The position numbers and the translations under genes are program-made. A stretch of DNA of 24,112 nucleotides from NCBI GenBank assembly GCA_044450785.1, contig JBIOJM010000135.1, forward strand, positions 1 through 24,112, given 5' to 3'. This document shows, piece by piece, positions 16,343 to 24,112 of the stretch. The first letter of the stretch is position 1. Every line of letters starts with the position of its first letter. The stretch comes from JBIOJM01 sp044450785. Lineage in GTDB: Bacteria; Planctomycetota; Planctomycetia; Isosphaerales; Isosphaeraceae. The notes beneath the pieces were generated by a model. The model was not told the DNA's origin. It worked only from the letters and a program-made list of their open reading frames with translations, and did not search any database.

Positions 16343-17620
16343 ATGCGCAGGGAATCAGCGTTTACGATGGATACCTCCAGCATCAAATACGGCCCCGGCG
16401 CGACCCGCGAGATCGGGCACGACGTCGGTCGGTGGGGGGCGCGGCGGGTCATGGTCGTGACCGACCCGAACCTGGCCGGAACCGAGCCCATCTCGCTGGT
16501 GCTCGATGCGCTGCGGGAGGCGGGGATCGATGCGGTGCTGTTCGATCAGGTTGAGGTCGAGCCCACCGACAGGTCGTTTCAGGTCGCGATCGCCTTCGCG
16601 GTCGAGGGGCGTTTCGACGGTTATGTGGCCGTCGGCGGCGGCTCGAGCATCGATACGGCCAAGGCCGCCAACCTGTATGCGACCTTCCCTGCGAAACTGC
16701 TGGACTATGTCAATCCCCCAGTGGGGAAGGGGCTTCCCGTCCCCGGGGAACTGAAGCCGCTGGTCGCGGTGCCGACCACGGCGGGGACGGGAAGCGAGAC
16801 GACCGGCGTGGCAATCTTCGATTACACGCCGCTGCACGCCAAGACGGGCATCGCGCACCGCGCGCTGCGGCCGGTGCTGGGAGTGGTTGATCCGAGCAAT
16901 ACCCGAGGCGTGCCTCCGCAAGTCGCCGCGTGCACGGGACTGGACGTTCTGAGCCACGCCGTCGAATCTCTGACCGCCTTGCCGTTTTGCCGGCGGCCCG
17001 CCCCGGACAGTCCCGCCCAACGGCCGGCGTACCAAGGGTCCAACCCGATCAGCGACATCTGGGCCAGGCGGGCGATCGAGATGGTCGCGCGCTATCTGGT
17101 CCGGTCGACGACGGACCCGTCGGATGACGAGGCACGCGGCGCGATGCTCCTGGCGGCGACCTTCGCCGGCATCGGATTCGGCAACGCGGGCGTGCACCTG
17201 CCCCACGGCATGTCGTACCCGGTCTCGGGCATGGTCCGGGACTTTATCCCGGCGGGGTACCGCACCCGGCGGCCGCTGATTCCGCATGGGATGTCGGTGA
17301 TCCTGAACTCCCCCGCGGTTTTCCGCTTCACCGCGCAGGCCGATCCCCATCGGCACCTGGAGGCTGCCCGGCTCATGGGGGCGGACGTTGCCGAAGCGCG
17401 TACGGAAGACGCGGGCGAGATCTTGGCCGGCGCGATCATCGCCCTCATGCGGCAAACCGGCATGCCCAACGGGCTGAAAGCCGTGGGGTACGCGCCCGAT
17501 GACTCCGATGCACTGGTCGCCGGCACGATCGTTCAACACCGCGTGACCAAGCTCTCACCTCGTCCTGCAAGTGAAGCGGACCTGAAGCAGCTCTTCCTGA
17601 ATTCCATGACGATCTGGTGA
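16343..17620 (+). CDS. hydroxyacid-oxoacid transhydrogenase-type Fe-dependent alcohol dehydrogenase
   Basis: A 425-residue group III iron-containing alcohol dehydrogenase closest in style to hydroxyacid-oxoacid transhydrogenase (ADHFE1-like; couples 4-hydroxybutyrate oxidation to 2-oxoglutarate reduction). Seen: nucleotide-binding GGGSSIDTAK at about 98-107, PTTAGTGSETTG at about 143-154, metal ligand region GLDVLSHAVES (D200, H204), and the later histidines in HLPHGMSYP and PLIPHGMSV. The insertion after HAVES (CRRPAPDSPAQRPAY) and 'SNPISDIWA' are typical of the transhydrogenase group. A cytosolic protein with no signal peptide. ATG 16343 is chosen over the open frame start at 16241 because GGAGG lies 8 bases upstream. 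It stands alone, flanked by non-coding sequence. Substrate assignment is by family resemblance only. Confidence 0.92.
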   Translation: MRRESAFTMDTSSIKYGPGATREIGHDVGRWGARRVMVVTDPNLAGTEPISLVLDALREAGIDAVLFDQVEVEPTDRSFQVAIAFAVEGRFDGYVAVGGGSSIDTAKAANLYATFPAKLLDYVNPPVGKGLPVPGELKPLVAVPTTAGTGSETTGVAIFDYTPLHAKTGIAHRALRPVLGVVDPSNTRGVPPQVAACTGLDVLSHAVESLTALPFCRRPAPDSPAQRPAYQGSNPISDIWARRAIEMVARYLVRSTTDPSDDEARGAMLLAATFAGIGFGNAGVHLPHGMSYPVSGMVRDFIPAGYRTRRPLIPHGMSVILNSPAVFRFTAQADPHRHLEAARLMGADVAEARTEDAGEILAGAIIALMRQTGMPNGLKAVGYAPDDSDALVAGTIVQHRVTKLSPRPASEADLKQLFLNSMTIW

Positions 17621-18159
17621 GATCAGCAGCGACGCCGTGACCCAGGCGGGGCAAAGCGGTCAGGAGCCGTTAAGTGAGCGGGGACAGGCGGCGGGAGCCG
17701 TTGATTAAGTCCAACGCCTGTAAGGCCGTGACGAGGTGACGCTCAAGTCTCGAGTCGAATCCGCCGATAACTCTCGATAATCCCGATCGCCTTCGGGGTT
17801 CCTTTCGTTGATCTCATCGATATGGGGCGTGATCATGGGCCCGGGGAAACGGATCCCGATCAGGATCTGCGCAGAGATCTTTTCGCCAGATGTGCGTCCG
17901 GTCGCATCCCATCGCAACGAGGACCTGCGGCCTCATGGTCTGATCCCCTCACTCGGTCGACTCCGATGCTGAGATCCATCCCCTCAATCTCACCGGTTCT
18001 GGATAAGGAACCATTTCGGTAGAGAACAAGGTCGACGGTTGTCCCATCGTTTCCGCCTGCTGGCCGCCTCTCCAGACGGTCGCGAGCGTGCGGACTCAGA
18101 AGACCGTTCCGCCCGGCCGATTCTGTTCATCCTCCCCCAGTGGCAAGGAGATAGATCCC
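17621..18159. other. non-coding region, possible decayed fragment
   Basis: No supported gene. A GGAGCCGTT motif occurs twice, at about 17662 and 17694. On the reverse strand, 17705-17917 reads MITPHIDEINERNPEGDRDY, which looks protein-like but cannot be assigned and has no Shine-Dalgarno I can see; it may be a fragment. Confidence 0.35.
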
Positions 18160-18390
18160 ATGGGCGCGCCGAGTGTCCTTCTGGCCTACTTCTCCCCGGA
18201 GACGACCCTGCCCTTGATGTCGATCGTGACGACGATTGTGGGCGGAGCGATGCTCTTCACCCAGGGGTCGATTCGGTTCGTTGTTCGTCGCTTTCGAGGC
18301 GCACTCCGGCGTCCGCAACGGGTCGCCGGGGCGAGTGAGCCGCACTCCCACTCCCGGCGCGCGATGCTTGCCGAGGAGACGCGGGAGTGA
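18160..18390 (+). CDS. small planctomycete membrane protein
   Basis: A 76-residue protein with one hydrophobic stretch of about 30 residues (LLAYFSPETTLPLMSIVTTI, then VGGAMLF) followed by a basic arginine-rich tail (RFVVRRFRGALRRPQR). 'YFSPET.LP..S' followed by a TM segment looks to me like a recurring small planctomycete family of unknown role. ATG 18160 has a strong AAGGAG nine bases upstream, which is the main argument that it is translated. The longer frame from 18088 has no such support. It is followed at once by a GC-rich hairpin. Confidence 0.72.
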   Translation: MGAPSVLLAYFSPETTLPLMSIVTTIVGGAMLFTQGSIRFVVRRFRGALRRPQRVAGASEPHSHSRRAMLAEETRE

Positions 18391-18407
18391 GCGGGCCCTC
18401 GGCCCGC
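18391..18407 (+). terminator. GC-rich hairpin after the small membrane protein gene
   Basis: GCGGGCC, loop CTC, GGCCCGC: a perfect 7-bp stem starting on the base after the TGA stop. There is no T-tract, so it may not terminate on its own; it could stabilise the mRNA 3' end. Confidence 0.4.
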
Positions 18408-18513
18408 GAGCAAGCCCGAGTCTTGCCGGATCGATGGCTTCTCTCCCCTCGACGACGTCGTTTCACGCGCCTCGACGAACCCGAGGTCCAAGCGCGGAAG
18501 GAGTGCTCGCGCC

Positions 18514-20697
18514 GTGATGCCCAGCCCCCAGGATAAAACCCATGGTCCAACTCGTCTCCTTCCCACGACGGGCGACTCCACGCGTCCGAGATCACCTCGC
18601 ACCCCATTCGAATCGGCGAGCTACCACCCGACGTCGGTGTTTCGTCGACTCCTGAACCAGTCGGCCCGGATTCGGAAAAGCACAGGGGCTGCGGTGGGAG
18701 GGTCCTCACCCCAGCCGGCGATGGCCAGGCAAGCCCCGAGACCTTTAACGTTCCTTGGAGTCGCATTTCTCCTCAGTGTCGCCTCCGGATTCCTCGAGCT
18801 GGCCGTGCTAGAGATCCAGGTCCTTGTCCGGCACCGAGTCGATTGGAACTGCCTGATGGTCAGCCGGCACATCACCTGGATGGTCCCCGTAACTGCGCCC
18901 TTGGTGATCGTCCCACTGGCCGTAATCTTGGTGTGGCCGGCACTTGCCTCGTTGGCCTGGCGAAGCCGGCGCGGGAGACGAGCGTCGCCCTTGGCGGTGG
19001 CGCGGGTCTGGGGCTGGGCGGCAACGGTCCTGGGCATGCTCTTGCTTCTCGGCCCACTCCTCGCCATTCGCGCTCTCCATCCGGCGGCACCGGTCGCCTT
19101 GGCGCTCGGCCTCGGATTTCGACTCTGGCGCTGGATGGTTCGCCCGATCGCCGGCTGGCGTCGCCTCTCCTACTTGGGCGCGGGGATCGTGATCCCGGCA
19201 CTGCCGGCTTGCCTATTTGCCCAGTGGAATGCGGTCGTTCGCACGCCGCAGCCAACCTGGTCCCGACCCGTCGCCGGCTCACCCAATCTGCTTTGGATTG
19301 TTGTGGACACCCTGCGTGCGGATCACATGAGCATGTATGGGTATGGCCGGCAAACGACGCCCGAGCTCGATGCCTGGGCGAAGCAGGGAATCACCTTCGA
19401 GATGGCGCACTCGGCCTCGTCCTGGACACTACCTTCGCACGTGACCATGTTCACCGGGCTCTGGCCCTTCGAGCACGATGCGCGGATCGACCGAGCCTAC
19501 TGCGGGCCTTCTCCGACCCTGGCCGAGCATCTCCGTACCCAAGGCTATCAGACGGCCGGCATCGTGGCCAACGTCAGGCTGTGCAACATCGCCTATGGCC
19601 TGGGGCGTGGGTTCGACTATTACCTCGACTACCCCTGCAACCAGGCGATCAGCCTGAGAGCGATGATGGATAACTCGGCGCTGGGCAGGGTGGTGATAAA
19701 GCTGTGCCGGCGGATGTTGCTGCCAATCGCCCGGCCAACCCCTTTCAGCTTGCAGCCCACCGCACGCGAGATCACGGCCGAAGGACGCGCCTGGCTGGAC
19801 GGAGTCTCCCCAAGCAACGCGAGCGAGACACCCGGATCGCGCCGGCCGTTTTTCCTCTTCCTGAACTTTATGGATGTGCATGGCCCTTATCTGCCTTCTC
19901 CCGACGCGGCTCGCCGGTTCTGGGCCGGCCCGATTCCCCCGAAGCCGCTCGCCGGACCGGCAAGCGGCTGGAACGCTCTGCGAGCCCGCAACGCCGCGCC
20001 GCCTGAGCAACGCGGACAACGCCAGCGGGAACTGGAGAATGTCAGCCGCCGGCTCAGTGATCTGTACGACGAATGCCTTTATGGCTTGGACGCCGAGCTC
20101 GGCCGCTTCCTCCGCGAGTTACGCGCAGCAGGCCGCTTGGCAAACACTTGGGTCGTCATCACCGCCGACCATGGGGAACACTTCGGCGAGCATGACCGCT
20201 TCGGCCATGGGTCGAGCCTCTACAGCGAGCAGACTCATGTTCCCCTCGTCCTCATCCCTCCGCTTCGTGAAGGAACCGGCACAGACTTGGCGGCGCGGCT
20301 CCGCGGTCGACGGGTCGCAGTTCCCGTCTCACTTCGCGACTTGCCCAGGACGCTGACCGAACTGCTCATCGGCAGCGCCGACAACCCTTTCCCCGGTCGC
20401 AGCCTCGCCCGCTCCTGGAGCGCAAGTGGGCCCGTCCTGGCCGACGCCGTCCTCTCCCAACTGGAGCAGCCGAGGCTCGCCGGCGACGACTTTGCGGGCG
20501 ATCAGGCGGACAGGATCAATTTCGTGATCGATGAGAATTACATCCTCATCGACTACGGCAGCAACCCTCCGGAACTCTTTACCCTCGAGGATCGGAAACA
20601 GCAGTGGAATCTCGCTGATGATCCCGTCCAGCGGTCGCGGCTGGAACGCTTGCGATGCACCTTGGCAACCCTCCGACGCGCACCCGGTCATCTGTGA
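18514..20697 (+). CDS. membrane-anchored sulfatase-superfamily hydrolase/transferase
   Basis: A 727-residue protein of the alkaline phosphatase/sulfatase superfamily. The N-terminal 70 residues are polar; about 78-235 holds four or five hydrophobic segments; the catalytic domain runs from about 258. Metal-binding VVDTLRADH (D265) is followed by SSWTLPSHVTMFTG (T305), where classic sulfatases have CxPxR, then FLNFMDVHGPY and TADHGEHFGEHDRFGHG with the later Asp/His ligands. Having Thr in place of Cys/Ser means no formylglycine, as in phosphoglycerol or phosphoethanolamine transferases, so phospho-group transfer at the outer membrane face is as likely as sulfate ester cleavage. The GTG start at 18514 has AAGGAG ten bases upstream; ATG at 18517 is the next codon. 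Convergent with the serine hydrolase gene. Confidence 0.9.
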   Translation: MMPSPQDKTHGPTRLLPTTGDSTRPRSPRTPFESASYHPTSVFRRLLNQSARIRKSTGAAVGGSSPQPAMARQAPRPLTFLGVAFLLSVASGFLELAVLEIQVLVRHRVDWNCLMVSRHITWMVPVTAPLVIVPLAVILVWPALASLAWRSRRGRRASPLAVARVWGWAATVLGMLLLLGPLLAIRALHPAAPVALALGLGFRLWRWMVRPIAGWRRLSYLGAGIVIPALPACLFAQWNAVVRTPQPTWSRPVAGSPNLLWIVVDTLRADHMSMYGYGRQTTPELDAWAKQGITFEMAHSASSWTLPSHVTMFTGLWPFEHDARIDRAYCGPSPTLAEHLRTQGYQTAGIVANVRLCNIAYGLGRGFDYYLDYPCNQAISLRAMMDNSALGRVVIKLCRRMLLPIARPTPFSLQPTAREITAEGRAWLDGVSPSNASETPGSRRPFFLFLNFMDVHGPYLPSPDAARRFWAGPIPPKPLAGPASGWNALRARNAAPPEQRGQRQRELENVSRRLSDLYDECLYGLDAELGRFLRELRAAGRLANTWVVITADHGEHFGEHDRFGHGSSLYSEQTHVPLVLIPPLREGTGTDLAARLRGRRVAVPVSLRDLPRTLTELLIGSADNPFPGRSLARSWSASGPVLADAVLSQLEQPRLAGDDFAGDQADRINFVIDENYILIDYGSNPPELFTLEDRKQQWNLADDPVQRSRLERLRCTLATLRRAPGHL

Positions 20698-20805
20698 GCC
20701 GCCGACCTGGCTGCAACTTGGGTGCAGCCCGCCGTCCGATTTACCGTTGGCGTCCGCCCCTCGCGCCACGGCCGCTCGACGCAGTCTTTGAAGCGGCGGC
20801 CGAAA
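20698..20805. other. short convergent intergenic gap
   Basis: 108 bp between the stop codons of the sulfatase-superfamily gene and the reverse-strand serine hydrolase gene. No clear hairpin with a T-tract is seen. Confidence 0.4.
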
Positions 20806-22065
20806 TCACCCTCCCGTACTGGACCCGGTGTGTGTCGCCTTGTACACCGACTCGGCCACCTCCAAGGCGGTGACACCGTTCCGATCCCGACTGCCGTGAT
20901 AATTGGTGTTGACGCAGACGAAGACTCCGCTGTCCGAGGAGGGGTGGAGGATGAGCTCAGAGGTGTATCCGGGGACCTGCCCGCTCTTGGTGACCACGGT
21001 GCGCCCGGCCCTCGTGTGGATCACCGAATCCCATCCCAGGCCGCGCATGGCGTTGGACGGGGGGTTCACCCCGTATTGCGGCGACGGTGTCGAGGTCCAC
21101 ATCAACCCGTAGGTCGTGGGATCGAGGAAACGGCCGCTCAGGAGTGCCGTCATATAGGTGGCCATGTCCTGGGCCGTCGAGACCATCCCGGCGGCGGCGT
21201 ACATCGCCGGTCCGTCCTGTATGTCGGCCTTCGGCCACCTGCCGTGCCTGGGCGCGTCGTAGCCGACCGCCTGGTTCGGGACCCTGGCGGACCGGCCCAG
21301 CTCCTGGGTCGCGGACATCCCGAGTGGTCCCAGGATCTGGTCCTGGATGAAGGTGCCGTATTTTTCCCCGGTCCACTGCTCGATGAGCTCGCCGAGCAGG
21401 TCGTAGTTCGCGTTGCTGTACGAGGTCTCCGTCCCGGGGGCGTAGAGGAGGGGATCTTTCGCGATCGAGTTGAGCTCGGCCTGCCAAGGCTGGGGGCCCC
21501 CCACATCCCTGATGCCGCTGGTCATGTTGAGCAGCTCCATCGTGGTGACACCGGACCACTTGCGGGGCAGCTTGAACGATGGAGTATTGTGCAAATACTC
21601 ACTGATGGGGGCGTTGAGGTCGAGCGGGTGGGACGTGCCCTGGCTCTCCTGGTAGAGGAGCAGGACGCCGAGGGCGGTGAACGTCTTGGTCACCGAACCG
21701 ATGTCGAACCGGGTGTCAGCCTGGACGGGCGAGCCGGTCGCCACGTCGCTGACCCCGTATCCTTGCGCCAGGGCGACCTGCCCGTGTTTGACGATCGCCA
21801 CGGAGATGCCGGGGAACTGGTCCTGAGCGAAGTAGGGTTTCAGGGCCTGCACGACGCGGTCGGCCAGGTCGGACGACGTGGTCGCGTCGGCCGTACGAAC
21901 GTGGCCGGAGGCCATGAGGAGGCGCGAATCGAGCGCCTCGGCCTCGGGCCGCGCCCGCCGTCGTCCGCGCCGTCCGGGCCGATCGGCCGCCCGGGGCGGG
22001 GCCGATCCAGTCCGGGGCTCGGACGAAAGGCGTGAGTCCTGCCGTCGCGCGAAGAGACGCATCAT
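20806..22065 (-). CDS. exported serine hydrolase, beta-lactamase/DD-peptidase fold
   Basis: A 419-residue protein of the class C beta-lactamase/DD-peptidase/esterase superfamily. Catalytic SVTK is at 124-127 (nucleophile S124, K127), the second motif Y216-S-N218 and the third KSG at 360-362, so the active site is complete. The basic N-terminus (many Arg) followed by EAEALDSRLLMASG at about 41-54 is the planctomycete LE.LE.R.LLS-type export motif also seen in the 3869-4900 gene. Substrate could be a peptide, ester or lactam; sequence does not tell. Start codons at 22065 and 22062 are adjacent; 22065 has GAGGA about six bases upstream. It is alone on its strand here. Confidence 0.92.
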   Translation of the reverse strand: MMRLFARRQDSRLSSEPRTGSAPPRAADRPGRRGRRRARPEAEALDSRLLMASGHVRTADATTSSDLADRVVQALKPYFAQDQFPGISVAIVKHGQVALAQGYGVSDVATGSPVQADTRFDIGSVTKTFTALGVLLLYQESQGTSHPLDLNAPISEYLHNTPSFKLPRKWSGVTTMELLNMTSGIRDVGGPQPWQAELNSIAKDPLLYAPGTETSYSNANYDLLGELIEQWTGEKYGTFIQDQILGPLGMSATQELGRSARVPNQAVGYDAPRHGRWPKADIQDGPAMYAAAGMVSTAQDMATYMTALLSGRFLDPTTYGLMWTSTPSPQYGVNPPSNAMRGLGWDSVIHTRAGRTVVTKSGQVPGYTSELILHPSSDSGVFVCVNTNYHGSRDRNGVTALEVAESVYKATHTGSSTGG

Positions 22066-22422
22066 GCTTGTCCTCTTGAAGTCATTGAGGCCGAGGGCGA
22101 ATCGTGCGTCATCCGAAGCGAGTGTCTACCGATCCAGAACCCCCGGCAGCGACCGGGCGAGGATGCAATGATGGGCGACGAGGAATCGGTCGCCGGGCGG
22201 ATCCAGTGCATTCCTGGAGCAATGTGGCGGCAGCCGCGAAGCGGGTCCAGCGCGATGAGCCGGTGATCCGCCGATAGGCCCGCCCCTGGCTCCGAATGCA
22301 TGGTACCGCCCAGATTGCTGAACATTATCCTTTAGGCGGACTTTACCGATAAACTCGGCCGTCGATACGTCACCTCATGAGCGAAAACCCGGAAAACAGG
22401 GGCGTTCATACAAAAGCGTAGC
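22066..22422. other. intergenic region upstream of the serine hydrolase
   Basis: No supported gene. It should contain the reverse-strand promoter of the serine hydrolase, but no strong hexamer pair stands out. It ends at the MITE-like element. Confidence 0.4.
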
Positions 22423-22656
22423 CTCAATACCGTTGAATTAGCGTTAATTGCTGCGAAGACAAGAAGTTGCGACTCCTCGTTCCCACGCTCCGCGTGGGCA
22501 CGCGCGTCTTCGACGCTCTGCGTCCGCTCGATGGGCGAAGACTTGGACTTGGTCCGACGACGCGGAGCGTCGGCGAGAGCATTCCCACGCGGAGCATGGG
22601 AACGAGATCCAAGACCTTTTCTGTCTTTGAGTTATCACTAATTCAACGGTATTGAG
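22423..22656. mobile_element. 234 bp MITE-like element with 19-bp perfect TIRs
   Basis: CTCAATACCGTTGAATTAG at 22423-22441 is the exact reverse complement of 22638-22656. Inside lies a second inverted pair built on the planctomycete-wide palindrome GTTCCCACGCTCCGCGTGGG (22478 onward) and its partner TTCCCACGCGGAGCATGGGA (about 22581 onward). The whole element can fold into one long hairpin. There is no transposase gene; short open frames inside are palindrome artefacts. No clear target-site duplication beyond a few bases (TAG.C outside both ends). Most likely a non-autonomous element mobilised by a transposase elsewhere in the genome. Confidence 0.82.
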
Positions 22657-22715
22657 CTTAGCCTTCCTTAATAGGCCGCGTGAGGGTATTTTCCATTGCG
22701 CGCGCAATTCACGCG

Positions 22716-22985
22716 CCTGTGTCGTCCACCAGGACCATCCGCGGTTGGGGCTGGGACGCGGCCGGGCCGGATCTGCCAATTGAGGTTGATCTTTTCGATG
22801 GTAACCTTAGCCTGAGCACCGTGAAGGCCGATGTTCTCCGCCAGGACTTCCTCCGATCGGGGAAAGGCAAGGACTGTCACGGCCTTTGAACTCTCGGGGA
22901 CGGAGAATCCGATAAATAGGAAAAGGCATCGGATCCAGACAGCCCGCGCATCGATCGGCCAGGCTCTCGCCACGTCTCCGAGGTT
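22716..22985 (+). pseudogene. frameshifted fragment of a carbohydrate-associated domain
   Basis: One frame reads RTIRGWGWDAAGPDLPIEVD then FDGNLSLSTVKADVLRQDFL and GKGKDCHG, then hits TGA at 22887. One base later the reading resumes as FELSGTENPINRKRHRIQTA. This matches the pattern GWxWD, P-V-xVDxxDG, ADxxRxDL, GxGxHGF, HRI of small domains found in bacterial glycosyltransferase and surface-polysaccharide proteins. An extra C near 22884 explains the shift. It lacks a start and sits just downstream of the MITE-like element. Confidence 0.6.
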
Positions 22986-23113
22986 GATGGGTTGGTCGAG
23001 GTCGAAATCCTCGGAGCGCCGGACCGTCCCGATAAAACGAGCTGACGATCACCTCGAGGTGACTGCGCTGGAGGCGATCCCAGAAATCCTGAGACCGGTT
23101 GAGAGAGACGACG

Positions 23114-24112
23114 ATGCACGGTCAGAATCAACCCTTGGAGCAAACCCCCCACCTCGCACCTGCTCTGACCGCGGTGATTCTGGGTGTCGTCGTGCTGGAG
23201 GCGTTTGGGTTCTATGCCCGGTCCTTGGAATATCGCTCGATCACGGCGCTCGCGGCGGACGAGGCAATCATCGAACGAGAAGGCAAATTGGCCCCGGTCA
23301 AGAACCAAGGCACGGCCTTGCAACAGGCGGCCCTGGATACCGGCTGCTTGCTGCCGGTTTACGGCAGCTCGGAGCTGAACCTGCAAGCGGCTTACAATCG
23401 TCCTTTTCACGCCACCAATTTGTTCCACGATCGCCCCACAGGGTTCACGATTTTCCCGGTGGGCAAGGCCGGAACGACTTGCTTGATCATCCTGCAAAAG
23501 CTGGCCGCGGTCGGCCCCGCGCTCCAGGGGCGGAAAGTGGCGGTCTCCCTGTCGCCTTTTTGGTTTTTCGAGAGGCTCACGGCTCGGGCGGACGCGTACG
23601 ATGGCAATTTCTCTGACTTGCACGCCGGAGAATTGGCCTTCGATACTCGCTTGAGTCTCCAGCTCAGGCAGGATGCGGCGCGGCGGATGCTCCAGTTCCC
23701 AACGACCGTGGCGAATCGACCGCTCCTCAGGTTCGCCCTGGAAAACCTGGCCGACGGCTCCCCCCTCAGCCTCGCCTGCTATGACGCGGTCCTCCCCTTG
23801 GGAATCATGCACCATGCGATCCTCCGCTACCAGGATCACTGGAGCGTGGTGTGTTATCTCTGGAAACACCCCGAAAAAACCTCGTCCCCGACTTCGCCCC
23901 GCAGCGCTCCGCCGCTGGATTGGGCGCTGTTGCACCGGCAGGCGGACGCATTGTACCGTGCTCATTCCAACAATAACGAGTTCGGGCTGGATAACGAAAC
24001 GTGGGATCGCAGACTTCGCCAGGAAACTCTCCAGGTCCAAAACACCCGGTCGGATGAGGCGTTTCTCCGCACGCTCGAGAGGAACCAGGAATGGGTCGAT
24101 CTGGAGCTTCTC
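23114..24112 (+). CDS. dltD: DltD-like protein, truncated by the window edge
   Basis: An open frame of 333 codons running off the right edge. It starts with a single TM segment (about 15-35, LTAVILGVVVLEAFGFY) as in DltD, then has LPVYGSSELN with the SGNH-like nucleophile Ser at about 82, FTIFPVGKAGTTCLII, GRKVAVSLSPFWFF, and later HSNNNEFG. DltD works with the MBOAT protein DltB to move D-alanine onto cell-surface polymers in Firmicutes; in Gram-negatives such pairs more often acylate other surface polymers. The family's later Asp/His catalytic residues should lie beyond the edge. ATG 23114 has only a weak GAGAG upstream. DltA, DltB and DltC are not present to the left. Confidence 0.8.
   Translation, partial: MHGQNQPLEQTPHLAPALTAVILGVVVLEAFGFYARSLEYRSITALAADEAIIEREGKLAPVKNQGTALQQAALDTGCLLPVYGSSELNLQAAYNRPFHATNLFHDRPTGFTIFPVGKAGTTCLIILQKLAAVGPALQGRKVAVSLSPFWFFERLTARADAYDGNFSDLHAGELAFDTRLSLQLRQDAARRMLQFPTTVANRPLLRFALENLADGSPLSLACYDAVLPLGIMHHAILRYQDHWSVVCYLWKHPEKTSSPTSPRSAPPLDWALLHRQADALYRAHSNNNEFGLDNETWDRRLRQETLQVQNTRSDEAFLRTLERNQEWVDLELL

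Noticed and set aside
16355..17539. Long reverse-strand open frame opposite the Fe-ADH gene
   Set aside because: Shadow of a gene with intact motifs; translation is Arg-rich and featureless.
20722..22035. Long forward open frame opposite the serine hydrolase
   Set aside because: The reverse strand has all three catalytic motifs, a good start and Shine-Dalgarno; the forward frame has no domain.
22448..22655. Short open frames on both strands inside the MITE-like element
   Set aside because: They read through an inverted repeat and are near mirror images of each other; no start signal.
22877..24040. Reverse-strand open frame opposite the DltD-like gene
   Set aside because: The forward frame is open for 333 codons with DltD motifs; the reverse frame has no recognisable domain.
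1..24112. tRNA, rRNA or riboswitch genes
   Set aside because: I looked for tRNA-like arms with a GTTCGAATC-type loop and for rRNA motifs and saw none; a covariance-model scan would be needed to exclude small RNAs.

Overview
This high-GC window looks like a planctomycete chromosome, most likely from the Isosphaeraceae/Gemmatales side. The grounds are a large Ser/Thr kinase fused to WD40 repeats, two exported proteins with the planctomycete N-terminal 'LE.LE.R.LLS'-type motif, ECF sigma-factor debris and many dispersed palindromic repeats. The lineage is inferred from protein style; no rRNA or other marker is present.

Layout. (1) 1-7.2 kb is an accessory region: a MoxR AAA ATPase (-), a four-helix membrane protein with an unassigned soluble domain (-), an exported beta-rich protein (+), a winged-helix/HNH nuclease (+) and a PIN-domain toxin-antitoxin pair (-). 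Five copies (one a rearranged double copy) of a ~120 bp imperfect-palindrome repeat, all in one orientation, separate these units. (2) 7.2-8.4 kb has no convincing gene. (3) 8.4-14.7 kb holds a 1473-residue protein (DUF4062-like, degenerate cyclase-like, Ser/Thr kinase, one TM helix, 14 WD40 repeats), followed by a membrane-anchored GH13 alpha-amylase. (4) 14.8-15.6 kb is a conserved-looking hypothetical protein (-), next to the second copy of an 86 bp sequence that also forms the 3' end of the exported-protein gene 10 kb upstream. (5) 15.6-16.3 kb is a gene graveyard with an ECF sigma region-4 remnant, other possible fragments and an 11-bp tandem repeat. (6) 16.3-22.1 kb holds a hydroxyacid-oxoacid transhydrogenase-type Fe-ADH, a 76-residue membrane protein, a membrane-anchored sulfatase-superfamily enzyme, and a convergent exported serine hydrolase of the beta-lactamase/DD-peptidase fold. 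(7) 22.4-24.1 kb holds a 234 bp MITE-like element with perfect 19-bp terminal inverted repeats, a frameshifted fragment of a carbohydrate-associated domain, and the first 333 codons of a DltD-like gene that runs off the edge.

How the genes work together. Apart from the TA pair, and possibly kinase plus amylase (same strand, 104 bp apart), the genes look like single units, not one pathway. The two most unusual items are the kinase architecture and the repeat-partitioned accessory region. The HNH gene also has short integron-cassette-like boundary sequences, but there is no integrase and no complete attC.
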